DNA of 64,000 nt from Plasmodiophora brassicae (GCA_036867785.1 CP145409.1:124001-188000); one strand, 5' to 3'. Counted from the first letter of the stretch, positions 21,310 through 32,194 are shown. Notes: a model not told the origin generated them from the letters alone. Numbers and translations: made by a program.

Positions 21310-22213
21310 CTACAGTTTAGGTCCTGGTCGGGTGGCGTCGATGAGACCGCGCTTCGGGGACGCCAGGACGACGCGCCCGTTCGGGCGGTCGTTGAGGAGC
21401 GCGACGATGCCCGTGACGACGACGTCGATGGGGACGGTGCCGGCGCTGGACACGGCCTCGGTGAACCCGTCGACGGCCCGCTTGCCGTCGTTGAGCAGGG
21501 CCGTGTCGACGAACCCGGGGCAGATGCACGATACGGCGATATCGCGACGACGCGCTTCGCTGGACCGCGCCGCCGCCTTCGTCAGCATGATCACGCCGGC
21601 CTTGGCGGCCGAATAGACGGGCTGGATCGACATCGGGATGAGGCCGGCCAGCGATGCAACGTTGACGACGCTGCAACCGTCGGCTGCGTATCGAAGCGCC
21701 AACGCCACGCCGAACACGACGCCGAGCAGGTCGACGTCGATGGTCCGGCGCCAGGCCTTGGCGTCGACGGCTGCATCGGAGCCGGGCGGCCCGTTGAACA
21801 CGGTCGAACCCTCGCCCAGGCCAGCATTGTTGACAACGCCGATGACAGGACCGAACCTGACCCCCAGGACGACAAGTCAGACGTTGGTTGGTCCCGCCGC
21901 GCAGGTGTGTTCGCACGACCGCTGGGCCTGCAGGAACGCGCCCGCGAACGATTCGTACGACGTGACGTCGACGCCCGGGACGATCAGGACGCGATCGCTG
22001 CCGAACTGTCGTTGCAGGGCGGCGACGGTCCCCGCCTGGTCCAACGGCTTCCGATCGACGACGCAGACGCGCGACGTCGGCGACGTCTCCAGCAGGCGCC
22101 GGGCGACGGCCGCGCCGAACCCACTGAATCCCCTGCGGAACGCCACCCCGTCATCGTCGGAGCGAGATCGCGCGTCATCCCCGTCGAACCCACCCGGTAA
22201 TGACGACGACCAT
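21310..22213 (-). CDS. Short-chain dehydrogenase/reductase (classical SDR)
   Basis: Three exons (22213-22194, 22132-21920, 21856-21310) give 259 aa. The first encodes only MVVVITG; splicing completes the NAD(P)-binding VVITGGFSGFGAAVARRL glycine motif. VVNNAGLGEGS is the NNAG motif. The catalytic triad is visible as SVVNVASLAG (Ser) and YSAAKAG (Tyr..Lys), followed by CPGFVDTAL. An Asp at the end of strand 2 (VCVVDRK) predicts NAD rather than NADP. Overall layout is close to 15-hydroxyprostaglandin-dehydrogenase-type SDRs. The substrate cannot be told from sequence. It lies tail-to-head with the ankyrin gene at 22.3 kb on the same strand. Confidence 0.88.
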
Positions 22214-22341
22214 CGCGACGCGCCCAGACGCAGAGAGAGGCCTCTCGAGGCTTACCGTATCTACCAGTGACGGAAGGCAAGCAGGGATGGGAGGCGCCGC
22301 GTATCGTTCTGTGTTCATTTCTGACGCCGGCAATGCGTCGC

Positions 22342-22860
22342 TCAGTGCCAGCTGGGGTACGGGGACGTCTCGAGGCAATGCAGGTAGCCGGCACCGGCGC
22401 CTGCGACATCGACGTTGTTCCGGTCCTGTCTGCGCGGAGGTCGTGCAGCAGTCGACCAGGCATCGAGAAGCAGCAGGAACGAGGCGGTGGTCGACATACG
22501 CATGCGATTGCACAGGAGGTCGTCGGCGCGGTACCCAGCAGCATTCCTCACCTGTATGATGGCGTCAAAGTCCACGGGAGACGCCCGCATCATGAACCGG
22601 GTCACAGCCACGATGTCGGCACGGGTCCCGTGGTAGCAGACGGCGTGCAGGATGGTGTTCCCCCATCGGTCCACAGACGCAGGCCAGGTCGGGATCCGAG
22701 ACATGTAGTCGATCAGCGCGTCGATAGCCAGGCGTTTCGCTCGAATGATGTCGTACGCCTGATGGACGGCCGGTAATCCATTGGCGATGCACATGTGTAA
22801 CTGGGCGCCTGCCCCTGGCAACATCTCCAGGAACCGCAGGTCGCTGAAGCGAATCGCCAT
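22342..22860 (-). CDS. Small ankyrin-repeat-like protein
   Basis: Intronless, 172 aa from the first ATG (22860). It has one recognisable ankyrin-type unit (VDRWGNTILHAVCYHGTRADIVAVTRFMM) flanked by helical stretches, then a low-complexity tail. A TTTATAGG box (minus strand, about 22887-22895) sits some 30 nt before the ATG. Its design resembles the C-terminal ankyrin part of the large F-box-ankyrin gene immediately upstream on the same strand, so it may be a partial duplicate of that gene that kept its own promoter. Confidence 0.5.
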   Translation of the reverse strand: MAIRFSDLRFLEMLPGAGAQLHMCIANGLPAVHQAYDIIRAKRLAIDALIDYMSRIPTWPASVDRWGNTILHAVCYHGTRADIVAVTRFMMRASPVDFDAIIQVRNAAGYRADDLLCNRMRMSTTASFLLLLDAWSTAARPPRRQDRNNVDVAGAGAGYLHCLETSPYPSWH

Positions 22861-22906
22861 GTAGTGGTGCAGGTCGATCAACACTACCTATAAATCGTCA
22901 CTTACG

Positions 22907-24946
22907 TTAGTCGAGAACCACTCTGTTCATGTGCAAGCTTGCCTTGTGATGCGCCTCCGAGTCGTCTTTGCTCAGAGCGACCTCCATCGCCGTCTTGCCA
23001 GCATGGTCCCGTTGCGACAGGAAATGCATAGCCGTCGCCGGATCCATTGGCTGGCTGCCCAGCACCAGCACCATCGGGATGGCGTTCGGAGTTGGGCCGA
23101 TCCGGTGGAGGACCGTTTGGCCAGCCCCATCGGGGACGAAGAGTAGATCGGGGCGTATGGCAAGGTACCACTCGGCAGCTTGATAGCAAGCGTTGGCGAC
23201 AGCGAGGTGAACAACAGTGTGACCGTCGTTATCCAGAACGTCCAACAGCTCAGGGCGGCTTAGTACAAATTGTTGAGGGGGGAGGTGGCCGTTGCAATAG
23301 AGGTCGGGGTGGTGGAGGACAGTTCGGCCACGGTCGCTGACGACCGCCGGCAGTGCCACTTTGGAGAACAAGTCTAGACGGTGGGCCCGCTCCACGCCCG
23401 CCAATGACTTCAGGCACTCGACGAGGTCGTCCAAGTTGCCACCGACGATGTCCAGGAACGTCCGAGAGCGATGATCCTGCCGAGCGATGAACCCTGACGA
23501 TGCCTCGGCGCCTGCTAGGACAAGGATGATCTCCAGGATCTCCCCGTACCCAGATGTCCAGCCAGTGCGCGCGATGACGTCTCCCAGCGCATGCAAGGAC
23601 GTACGCCCGCCGGCGTCCGCCTCCAGGACAGAGACGCCCGGAGGGATGTTCCGAAGATAGACTCTCAGCAGAAGCAGCATCGGGTGGAAGTCGGCGAATA
23701 GGGCAGGCAGCGGCAGGCGCGCCCTGTCGCAATCGCAGTCGGGTACACGACCGAGACGTGCGACGCCAAGGTATTCGATCAGAATGTTCATCGTCGGGGT
23801 CGCAGGGGAGAACATCCGCCCCAGCTGAAGGAGCAGGCCGAGAAGACGCAGCGGAAGGGTCGTCAGCGAGTCGCCCACAATCTGCATGTCGTTGAACCGG
23901 TCGCCGGCCACCACCAAGGGAAGCAGCATTTTCGAGATGCGCTCCGGGCACTGGCGAAGAATCATCTGGACGAGGCCGTCAGCACCTGGGCCGAGGTCGG
24001 TGCGAGGGTGGTATCGTCGTGCGAAGCGCAGGGCCGCTTCACAGTCGGTGTCGATCAATTCCTGGAAGTCGGCGTACTGAGTGACGGTGGCCATGGGCAC
24101 CCCGCGCTTGACGAATTCGTCCGCAACGGCGATCCGCTTCGTGGTCGGCAGGCTCCACACGTCGTTCGCATCGGGCACGAACCCGAATCGTTCGTGTAGC
24201 CGCCCGACGTCCTTCGCCGACAGCTCGGGCAGCAGCTTGTTGCAGTCGAACCCGTGCAGGATAAGGGATGTGCGGCGCGCGTCATCGGCGGCGACCCATG
24301 TCTCGACGTCTGCCTGCAGGGCTTCCTTGAACGGTGACCCAGGCGGCAGGGTCCACATAGCGTTGAGCGACAACGTGCCGCGGATCGGGTCGTCCACCGG
24401 GATGGTGTCGAGCACGGCGGCCCACAAGCATCGCATACGCCTGGCGTGCCACGCGTAGATGAATTCCGCTTGCATGAACGCGCCGACCAGAACCCGGGAC
24501 GGGACGCCGATGCGGGGTAGCAGCTGGACGACGGCCTTCGCCCTGGTGGCGGATACCGAGCGCGTTGCCACCGCGCTCAGGATCGCCCGGACCTGACTGA
24601 TCTTCGTGCACGGTTTCAGGGCACCGAACGCGGCACCCAGCAGGCGCCTGTCGTCGTCGGACATCCGACCCACCAGTCGCGTGAGGCGGCCGGCGTCACC
24701 GTCGGACGCTACGCGGTGCATGTTCCTGATCATGCATTGGTACAGCAGCGGTTTGAGGACAGATCGCCAGGCCCTGGAGACGGCGGATGCGCCCACCAGC
24801 GCGGATTCGGGCACCAGGGACGCGATGACGGACTGTACGTCAGGGGGCAGATCCGACACGAATTCGGGCGGCGTCGTTGCCCCCGCACAGACGAGCGCAA
24901 CAACGACCAGCAGGGCGCGACGCGCAGACCAACACCCCCTGCCCAT
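22907..24946 (-). CDS. F-box-like/ankyrin protein with an N-terminal hydrophobic leader
   Basis: Intronless. From the ATG at 24946 the protein starts MGRGCWSARRALLVVVALVCAGA, which looks like a signal peptide. It is followed at once by an F-box-like helix set (SDLPPDVQSVIASLVPES..VGASAVSRAWRSVLKPLLY). A long helical middle contains no named domain. The last third has diverged ankyrin repeats (GRTSLHALGDVI, GHTVVHLAVANACYQAA, GQTVLHRIG, GKTAMEVALSKDD). F-box proteins normally load SCF ubiquitin ligases in the cytosol, so a signal peptide in front is odd. A start further upstream (25009) would bury the hydrophobic stretch. The leader may be a membrane anchor or the F-box likeness coincidental. 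Confidence 0.7.
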   Translation of the reverse strand: MGRGCWSARRALLVVVALVCAGATTPPEFVSDLPPDVQSVIASLVPESALVGASAVSRAWRSVLKPLLYQCMIRNMHRVASDGDAGRLTRLVGRMSDDDRRLLGAAFGALKPCTKISQVRAILSAVATRSVSATRAKAVVQLLPRIGVPSRVLVGAFMQAEFIYAWHARRMRCLWAAVLDTIPVDDPIRGTLSLNAMWTLPPGSPFKEALQADVETWVAADDARRTSLILHGFDCNKLLPELSAKDVGRLHERFGFVPDANDVWSLPTTKRIAVADEFVKRGVPMATVTQYADFQELIDTDCEAALRFARRYHPRTDLGPGADGLVQMILRQCPERISKMLLPLVVAGDRFNDMQIVGDSLTTLPLRLLGLLLQLGRMFSPATPTMNILIEYLGVARLGRVPDCDCDRARLPLPALFADFHPMLLLLRVYLRNIPPGVSVLEADAGGRTSLHALGDVIARTGWTSGYGEILEIILVLAGAEASSGFIARQDHRSRTFLDIVGGNLDDLVECLKSLAGVERAHRLDLFSKVALPAVVSDRGRTVLHHPDLYCNGHLPPQQFVLSRPELLDVLDNDGHTVVHLAVANACYQAAEWYLAIRPDLLFVPDGAGQTVLHRIGPTPNAIPMVLVLGSQPMDPATAMHFLSQRDHAGKTAMEVALSKDDSEAHHKASLHMNRVVLD

Positions 24947-24982
24947 AAGGTCGGGACCTCCGACGTGCCGGGCCTCACGAAT

Positions 24983-24994
24983 GCTATTTATTTT
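24983..24994 (-). promoter_or_regulatory. TATA-like box before the F-box-ankyrin gene
   Basis: On the minus strand it reads AAAATAAATAGC and lies 37 nt before the ATG at 24946. Similar (T/A)ATAAATAG words occur at 25067, 42823 and 58049, suggesting a recurring core-promoter motif, although an AATAAA polyadenylation signal has the same core. Confidence 0.4.
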
Positions 24995-25009
24995 CCCGGC
25001 CGAGTTCAC

Positions 25010-25689
25010 GCGCTATTCGTGGGCAGGCCAGGGGTCCTCGGCGCCGTTGGACTCGGGAGGCAATCTTATAAATAGTCGGGGGCCCAAGGCGCCATCCACC
25101 CGTGGTCGCCCGCGGCCGCCCGCTGGTCTATGGAACGAGGACCATTGCTCACATTCTTACCCGCCACTGTCAGGGACACACAGCGCACCCGTGCACACAC
25201 AGCGTCGCAGGCCGAACGCGTCTGCGACCCTTGCTATGAACAAGACGTAGTACTCTACGGGGCACGATGGCTGCGATGAGCAACGCGTACACAGCATGAT
25301 GGCAGATAGGGTCGGGGGGATGCCGTGTGCGTGACAGGGAGGCTGGTGAGCCAGCAACATTGTTCTTTAACAGGTTCCAGCGCGAGTCTGAGACGGTTGT
25401 GGCCACCACCGCTGCACGCACCGGCGCAGAGAGTAGCCGGGTCGGGTATGCCCGCGTCAAACCTGTCAGCGGCCTACATACATAGCGCGACAACGGGCCC
25501 AGCCAGGGGCGGCGGCGGCTAAATCGGCGGCCCACACCCACACACATTCTGAGTGTACATATCGTGCGACGACAGGTCGGCGGCCCCGCGGCGTCGGCGG
25601 CGGGGGTCGGGTGGGAGGCCGCGCCCGGCGCGTTGCCCGCCACCGCCTGCTAAGAATAGGCGCTGGGCGCAGTTGCTCGGCATGTGGAG
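25010..25689. other. Intergenic stretch with a TATAAATAG box
   Basis: Between the divergent F-box-ankyrin and MAPK genes. It holds TATAAATAG at 25067-25075 (plus strand) and, about 50 nt later, a 49-codon plus-strand frame starting ATG near 25131 that has no recognisable content. The rest is GC-rich with short repeats and no gene I can support. It may include the MAPK 5' leader. Confidence 0.5.
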
Positions 25690-26985
25690 ATGACGGCCAG
25701 ACAGCTGACAGGCGGCGGCCACCAGCAGCAGCAGGCGCAGGGGGGTCCGTCGTCGCCCGCAGATCCGCGCCGCACCGCCATGAGGACGGGCGACGACCGG
25801 CGGCGTCCGTCACAGGCGTCCGAGGCCGAACGGGAGGCGGCCATGCGGTCGCGGCCCGTCTCGACGGTGACGCCCGGCGGCACGCGGTCGTTCATGGTCC
25901 TCGGCAACCGGTTCAACGTCCGCGACCGGTACAAGCTGATCCGCGTGCTCGGGTTCGGCGCGTTCGGCGTCGTCTGCGCCGCCGACGACACGTGGACCCG
26001 GACGCAGGTGGCCATCAAGAAGATCTCGAACGCGTTCTCCAACCTGATCCACACGAAGCGCATCCTGCGCGAGGTCCGCCTGATGCGGTACTTCTGCCAC
26101 GACAACATCATCAAGATCCTGGACCTGATGCGCCCGACGGGCGACGTCGCCGACGCCGACGACATCTACATCGTCACCGAGCTGATGGAGACCGACCTGC
26201 ATCAGATCATCGTGTCGCCGCAGAAGCTGACGATCGAGCACGTCCAGTACTTCCTGTACCAGATCCTGCGCGGCCTGCGATGCATCCATTCGGCCGGCGT
26301 CCTGCACCGGGACCTGAAGCCGTCCAACCTGCTGCTGAACTCGAACTGCGACCTGAAGATCGCCGATTTCGGCCTGGCGCGCATGGCCAGCGCCGAAGAC
26401 GACACGAACGCGTTCATGACGGAGTACGTCGCCACGCGCTGGTACCGGGCGCCCGAGATCATGCTGTCGTGGAAGGAGTACAGCAAGGCGATCGACATGT
26501 GGAGCGTCGGGTGCATCTTTGCAGAGCTGCTCGGTCGCCGGCCGCTGTTCCAGGGCCGCGATTACATGCACCAGCTGCACCTGATCACCGACGTGCTCGG
26601 GACGCCGTCGTTCGCCGACACGGAGTACATTGCCAGCCCGAAAGCGAAGGAGTACATCCGGTCGCTGCCGATCAAGCCGCGTATCCCGTTGCAGTCGTTG
26701 TACCCGGGCGCGCCCGCCGACGCCCTCGACCTGCTGCAGAAGATGCTCATGTTCTCGCCCGAGAAGCGCATCAGCGTCGACGAGGCGCTGACGCACCCGT
26801 TCCTGGCGTCGCTGCACGACCCGACCGACGAGCCGACTGCGTCGGGCGCGTTCGACTTCAGCTTCGAATCCGTCGACCTCGACGTGGACACCCTGCGCGA
26901 CCTTCTCTGGAACGAGGCCGAGCAGTACGAGAAGAGCGACCCGGCCGGGCACGTAGACGCATCGATAACGCCAATGTCATATTAA
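25690..26985 (+). CDS. ERK-type MAP kinase
   Basis: Intronless, 431 aa. A roughly 70-residue Gln/Pro/Arg-rich leader precedes a full kinase domain. It has the glycine loop GFGAFGVV, catalytic Lys in VAIKKI, HRDLKPSNLL, DFGLAR, the dual-phosphorylation motif MTEYVATRWYRAPE (TEY, as in ERKs), the WSVGCIFAELLGRRPLF segment and a C-terminal common-docking region. The CD acidic patch and extended tail (FDFSFESVDLDVDTLRDLLWNEAEQYE) match ERK1/2-like and fungal MAPKs. It would be activated by a MAPKK and phosphorylate nuclear and cytosolic targets. The start at 25690 is chosen because the ATG at 25681 stops after two codons. The codons are strongly GC-ending, more so than in neighbouring multi-intron genes. 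Confidence 0.95.
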   Translation: MTARQLTGGGHQQQQAQGGPSSPADPRRTAMRTGDDRRRPSQASEAEREAAMRSRPVSTVTPGGTRSFMVLGNRFNVRDRYKLIRVLGFGAFGVVCAADDTWTRTQVAIKKISNAFSNLIHTKRILREVRLMRYFCHDNIIKILDLMRPTGDVADADDIYIVTELMETDLHQIIVSPQKLTIEHVQYFLYQILRGLRCIHSAGVLHRDLKPSNLLLNSNCDLKIADFGLARMASAEDDTNAFMTEYVATRWYRAPEIMLSWKEYSKAIDMWSVGCIFAELLGRRPLFQGRDYMHQLHLITDVLGTPSFADTEYIASPKAKEYIRSLPIKPRIPLQSLYPGAPADALDLLQKMLMFSPEKRISVDEALTHPFLASLHDPTDEPTASGAFDFSFESVDLDVDTLRDLLWNEAEQYEKSDPAGHVDASITPMSY

Positions 26986-27002
26986 ATGTATTCCCAGTGA
27001 GG

Positions 27003-28111
27003 TTAGCAGCTGTACTCGGGGTACGACGACAGGATGTCGGTCAGGCGCGCGTGCAATCGGTCCATCTCGCCGTACTCGCGGCCCAGCGCCGAATCGTAGT
27101 CGACGACGGTGGGGGCGAACAGCGGCGCCGACGGCATCGTTGGGATCGGGTCGCGCCCGCCGGCAACGTCGTCCCGGGCGGCGCTGAGCACCTGTTCCCG
27201 CCAGCGATGCGATCGTTCCCGTTCCCGTCGGAGTTCGCTCTCCAGCTCAGCGATGACAGATGCGGGAGCGGGCTGGCCGCCGTCACCGTCTGTCTGCGTC
27301 CATTCCGTCATCATCAGGACGGGTGGAACGGGCACCGCCCCAGGCGGTCCCCATTGCGCAGGGTGGTCCGCTTGACCAGGAACCTCATCCGTCTGAGTGA
27401 CCGCGTCAGACGACATCTGCGGCAGGTAGGCCTCCAGGTTCGAGGGTGGGCGCCTCTCCAATACGTCTTCCTGAAGGGGATGCTGCGCGCCCAGGGCACA
27501 GGGTGCATCGGAAGCGACGACGTCGCTGGCGGCCTCGAACGCATCCCAGCGTTCGTCGGCATCGTCGTCGTCGTCGGGATCAGCAATCTGGCGGATTGAT
27601 CTGACCACGTCCTGGAGGGATGCATCGCTCGCCGGGATGCGATGTTGCCGGCGTAACGCAGCGAGAGACCGCTGCGCCTTCTGGGCGCATGCCCTCACCT
27701 CCCGCTGCTGTTCGACATAGGCGCCACAACTAAGGCCGAATCGGCATCAGCACGCCTCTCTTCGGGCACCGACCTATTTACCTGCGTCTGATATCCGCTA
27801 CGAGAGTCTGCAGGCGGCCCACCTCCAATTCGCAGTCTCTGATTGGGGTTCGTGTCACAACCGGGTATCGCAGAGATGACAACCGAGCCAGTAGGAGACC
27901 TAATCCGGTGGCGTTCTTCAGCGAGCCGTTTCTTTGCTGACGATGCCTCTGCCCGCGCAGCATCGTACTCCTGCCTCAGCGCGTCGTGCTCGTACTGAAG
28001 GTCGGCCAGCGAAGTACGCAGGGCGCCGGCAGCACGAACACCGGCACGGGCCATTTCGGCGCTCCAGCTGCGATGTGACGGACGCTTGGATGGCTTGGCG
28101 CCCTGCACCAT
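27003..28111 (-). CDS. Coiled-coil protein, unknown
   Basis: Three exons (28111-27900, 27838-27782, 27729-27003) give 331 aa with consistent phases. Spliced together they produce a continuous coiled coil (LADLQYEHDALRQEYDAARAE, then RDCELEVGRLQTLVADIRR, then EQQREVRACAQKAQRSLAALR). An acidic, Pro-rich middle, a second short coiled segment (AELESELRRERERSHRWREQVL) and a polar C-terminus follow. No family recognised; a structural or scaffold role is the general expectation for such proteins. The 57-nt middle exon is supported because it restores the heptad pattern. It is convergent with the MAPK gene, 17 nt apart. Confidence 0.6.
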
Positions 28112-28197
28112 ACAGGTGCGCCCCCCTCGCTAATTGCTACACAGCAGCAGATCGCTTCACAGACGAAGCGCTCGGCGCAGCCTCATGCCCCTGTGTT

Positions 28198-31100
28198 TCA
28201 TTGACAAATCGTCCGGTAGAACTTGCTGAACGGTTCCGCGTAGCTCGCAACGACGCCCGTCGATTCAAGCTTGATGTAGAACGAGTGCAGCGCCTGCGCC
28301 TGCTCTCGGAGATCGCGTAGGACCTGGGGGGCAGCACTCGACAGTTAGCCACACCGGCGACGTCACATACTCGGCAGACAAACCGCTGCTTGCGATTGGA
28401 ACCGCGATGGGTCCTGCTCTGCGCTCCTGACCATCTGGTACTTGTTGAACAGGATCTTCATGATAATCGTGGCAACTTCTGGGAACGAACGCGCCAGAAC
28501 ACCGCCCGTTACCGAGTTCAGGTAGCCGAACCTCGTCATGGCGGGCTGAATGTCAGTGGGCGCTAGTGGAACGAAAGTGACCCCGGATTCCGACGAGAAG
28601 CAGACGAGCTGCGGCGTTTGTCAGTAAAACGCGGGCGTGTTTGCACGGGCACATTTACATTCAATGCTTCGTCGAACCGGATGCCATGGTTGGCATTGAA
28701 GAACGCGGCCAGCTGGTACAAAGCTTCCAGACCATCGCGGACCCTAACGAAAGCGCTGAGGTCGCATACAAATTGGAACAGGAGAGCAATATCGACCTCG
28801 ACGATAGCTCAGGTCTGCCAAGGACGGGCTGTGCTCGTGACATCGCCAGCTGCCGAATGGGCGACGATATGGCAGACAAATGACGGTCCAGTAGTCGGAT
28901 CAGGGTCTGAGCGTATCGTTCCTGAGGCTAGACAAAAACTGCCCTTCAGTTCCCTGAGGACGTGTGGAAGCGGATGCGCGCTAACCTGAGGTTCTGCAAT
29001 GGCATAGAGTTCGTTTGCAACCAGGAACGCTTCGTCACGACAAGCGCGATCGGCGGCGACAAGACACAGACGATCGATGCGGTCGGAAGGGACATATTCT
29101 CGTGCGATGCCTGCCTCCTGCAGCGAGCAGTTACTCACGGAGATGAACAACATACAGATAGGGCGCCAAACCTTGTTGACAAGAGTGCTAATGGTTTCGA
29201 TTTGCTCAAGAGGCGGCAAGTGCCCAACCAGTAGTTCAACGAAAAGAGCGTCAAAGCTCTCGGGGTGGGTCTCCGCAATCAGGGCGAGGTACCGGACGGC
29301 AGATGCCGGTGGCACCGGTGCTGATGGGTCCAGCAAGTACTCGCGAAGAACAGCTTCGATGTCGACTTCATCAAGTTCGCTTCTTGCCTCTACAGTGCCA
29401 ATGATTTCCGCGCTCTCAGAACGGCACAATACATGGAGAAACCATACCTGCAACGGTTCGCGGCAGCAACAGTCCCAGCTGATCCACCGACACAGCAAAA
29501 TGTACCGCATCAACACGATACACAGAGGACGACAGCAGGTACTGGACAGCCGTCGCAAACTGAAGGCTTAACAACAGCACCTATGCCTCACAGTCAGCAG
29601 GGGCCCTAACTTCTCGCAAAGAGCACACCACACCAAGAAATAGAGAACGGGATCCGTCTGGTTCCGAGAGAAATGCTGCTCGTATCCACGAATGGTCGCT
29701 TGGAAGTGCTTCAAATTCTCCAGTACATCATTGTGATCAAGCAGCGACAGCTAAGCAACAGGTAAGATACGGCACCATTGCAGAAGGGGTTTGTCGGTTT
29801 AGACGTACCGTGAACCACAAATAGTCAGTGTGTGTCGGGGCGATATATCGGCGAAACTGCACAGAGAACAGGTCAACAGATTATAACGCCATGCAAATGC
29901 CGATGGCGAAACGGACCAATGCACGATATTCTTGGTTCTGTCGGTACTTCATCGTGTCGTACGATTCAAAGGCACCGCGCGCAACAACGTTGTACACGGT
30001 GACGGCGAACGGATCCGCTTCGTCTCGAACGAACGAGTTGTAGTCGATGGACAGGGCGCTGACCTGGTCTTGTGTCAGGCGTTCGCTGGCCATGCACGAT
30101 GCGAGCAGGGCAAGCTGCGCGTTTTCGGGATGCATTCGGCTAGCCTACAGGGACCGTTGCTGAGCAGATGAACCATAAGCACGAAGACAGCGGACGAACC
30201 TGTGAAACAATTTCGACGGCTTCGTTGCGAGCCCCGCATCGCAGGCAGTAGAACAGCTGCACCCACAGGGGAACATTGTCGATCATGACATCCTGTTTCA
30301 CTACGGCAGACACAAAGTCAGACCATGACCGGCCCTGTAACAGCATATCACGATCCGTTACTGAAGCTAGGGTAGCGCTGCCGGAAGACGATCTCGCGAA
30401 TGAACGCACGAAGGTGGTTGGCGATGCCGGGTGTGCCCCCGATACGCGCTTTGCCAAGGTGTTCGCTAACCCAGTCCCTGAACTGGACTTCCAGGAACCG
30501 AATCGACGCGTGAAGGAGCACAGGGTACGGAGCGGGGACGCTGCGGTGCTGGCTCGTCGCATACGCGAACCTGCAATGGGGAGTTGGCCAACAGCAGACA
30601 TCCAGTCGCACGTGTGCGCAGCTCACTCTTCAACCAGCTTCCACACCTCGGGAACGGACGTGTCCTTGCTGGCAGTGTGTTCCGAAACGCGAGCCGCGGC
30701 CCTGGCGAACATCTCGGCGACGTGGCCTCGTTTGTTGAGAACGTCCACGACGGCTTCGCTGTAGACAGCCTGCTTCGTGACGGACGGCGCCAGCGCATGC
30801 GCCTGGTATGCAGAGCCGCGTGCCTCTGCCCCATGCACGCATATTAGCAGTCGTGCGCCACATGAGGAGCACCGTTTGGCGAACCTTCGGGGAGTGGCGC
30901 AGCAACAGCCTTTCGTGTCGGGCTCGAATCTGCAAAGTTCATCGCCAGGTTGCGCAGCAACAGGTTCTTCTGCTTCTGCCAGTCCTGCCACATGCGCGCG
31001 TTGTAATTGTCGCGAAACTCTTGCATGATCTTGGGAACACTCCCTCAGTTGTCGTTCGCACGCGCACGGCACCCGCGATGGCCGCATACCTTGTTGTTGT

Positions 31101-31455
31101 TCTCCTCGATGAGCGCATTGACCAGCAAGGAGTGCTGGTAGTCCAGGTACCGATCCAGGTTCTGATCCGCCGTCGGCTCAAAGTCCTCGTACGCACTGCT
31201 CAGATCGATCTTGTCCAGCGCGCGCTTCTCCTTGCTCAGGTCGAACCGGTCCAGCCCGGACACGGCCAGGGCCTGCCCCGATTCCGCAAACGACCGCTTC
31301 GTCTGCCGCCCGGCAAACCTCGACGATTCCGCCTGCAATTGCGGCAGGCTCCGCACCAGCTGGCAGCCCGCCCGCTGCTGCAGATCGGCGGGCAGGTCGG
31401 CGAGAAGCGCCTCGCTCTCCAGGACCAGCTTCTGGTAGTCCATGGCGGCTGCCAT
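28198..31455 (-). CDS. NUP93: Nucleoporin Nup93/Nic96
   Basis: Scaffold nucleoporin of the inner ring of the nuclear pore. The gene has about 12-13 small exons. The first (31455 to about 31090) encodes the family N-terminus (LPQLQAESSRF, ALDKIDLSSAYEDFEP, YLDYQHSLLVNALIEENNNK). Then come FRDNYNARMWQDWQKQKN, VPLWVQLFYCLRCGARNEAVEIV, DYLWFT, ATAVQYLL..RVDAVHFAV, AVRYLALIAETHPESFDALF and the terminal LRDLREQAQALHSFYIKL. All of these follow the Nup93 order. Some internal junctions (near 30.4 and 28.9 kb) use unusually short introns and are less sure. The start at 31455 is the first ATG. It shares a roughly 100-bp promoter interval with the divergent gene at 31562. Confidence 0.87.
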
Positions 31456-31561
31456 CGCGAGTCGACCTATCTACGGAGTGCCGCCGTCCGCGGTGTAGTT
31501 CGGGTCGCCGACCCCGGGGCCACAACAACCGCCCACACGCCCACGGCGCAACGCCCCGGCG

Positions 31562-32146
31562 ATGGCCACGACCGCCGTGCAGCGATACGGGACGATTACG
31601 GCCGAGCAGGCGTACAGCTCGATGGCGTTCCTGAAGACGCGGTACCACGGCAACGTCGGCATGCTGGTGATCCCGCCGCAGGACCGGTTCAAGAGGCGGC
31701 ACTACCTGGACCTGTGGAAGGCGTGCGAGCAGGCCCCGCCCCTCAGGCGCAGCTACCCGTGCAAGATCGTGGAAGGCGGGTTCGCCTGGGATGCCGACGA
31801 CGCCAGCGTCGCGCTGTGCAGGCGTTTATTCCTGGAGCAGAGGACGAAACGGCGCGGCGTGCGTTCCCGGCCTGAGCAACGGATCCAGTTCAAGGGCGCG
31901 AACGGCCCCTATTTCCCAGATCGCTGGGAGCAGTGCTGGGACACCTGGCAAGGCCACTTCGACGACGAGCTGTGGGTGCGGTACGCGCCCCGGGACAGCA
32001 TCCTCGTCGCCGGCAAGTACGGCGTCTCTGGCGAACGCATGCTCGCCTTCGGCCACGTCCTGCACGCGTGCGGGTGGTCCATCGAATTGCCGTCGCGGGT
32101 GGACACGCCCGCCACGTACATCGTCGGGCCGTTCCCCGACCCCTGA
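31562..32146 (+). CDS. Unknown intronless protein, tandem copy 1
   Basis: 194 aa, no signal peptide or membrane span. Aromatic- and Arg-rich with conserved blocks shared with the next gene: KRRHYLDLWKACEQAPPL, GGFAWDADDAS, WEQCWDTWQGHF and KYGVSGERMLAFGHVLHACGW. The spacing (an R-(D/H)-Y/F-x-D-x-W motif, a GGFAW turn, a W-rich helix, then GxxGERxxAFxxVL-R/H-A) suggests one small globular domain. I do not recognise it. Very high GC at third codon positions and the conservation between copies argue for a real protein. Confidence 0.75.
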   Translation: MATTAVQRYGTITAEQAYSSMAFLKTRYHGNVGMLVIPPQDRFKRRHYLDLWKACEQAPPLRRSYPCKIVEGGFAWDADDASVALCRRLFLEQRTKRRGVRSRPEQRIQFKGANGPYFPDRWEQCWDTWQGHFDDELWVRYAPRDSILVAGKYGVSGERMLAFGHVLHACGWSIELPSRVDTPATYIVGPFPDP

Positions 32147-32151
32147 ACGTC

Positions 32152-32157
32152 AATAAA
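32152..32157 (+). promoter_or_regulatory. AATAAA between two tandem genes
   Basis: AATAAA (within CAATAAATACC) starts 6 nt after the stop at 32146 and about 40 nt before the next ATG at 32195. It can be the polyadenylation signal of copy 1, the TATA-type box of copy 2, or both; there is little other room for either. Confidence 0.5.
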
Positions 32158-32194
32158 TACCAATCGCCAGCGGCGGCGGTGCGGTCTGCGCGGG

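Noticed and set aside
25810-26952. 380-codon open frame antisense to the MAP kinase
   Set aside because: It mirrors the strongly GC-ending codons of a full kinase on the other strand and has only repetitive Arg/Gln/Val composition with no domain.
27041-27286. Alternative minus frames over the coiled-coil gene
   Set aside because: They break the heptad pattern and lack consistent splice phases, whereas the three-exon model keeps both.
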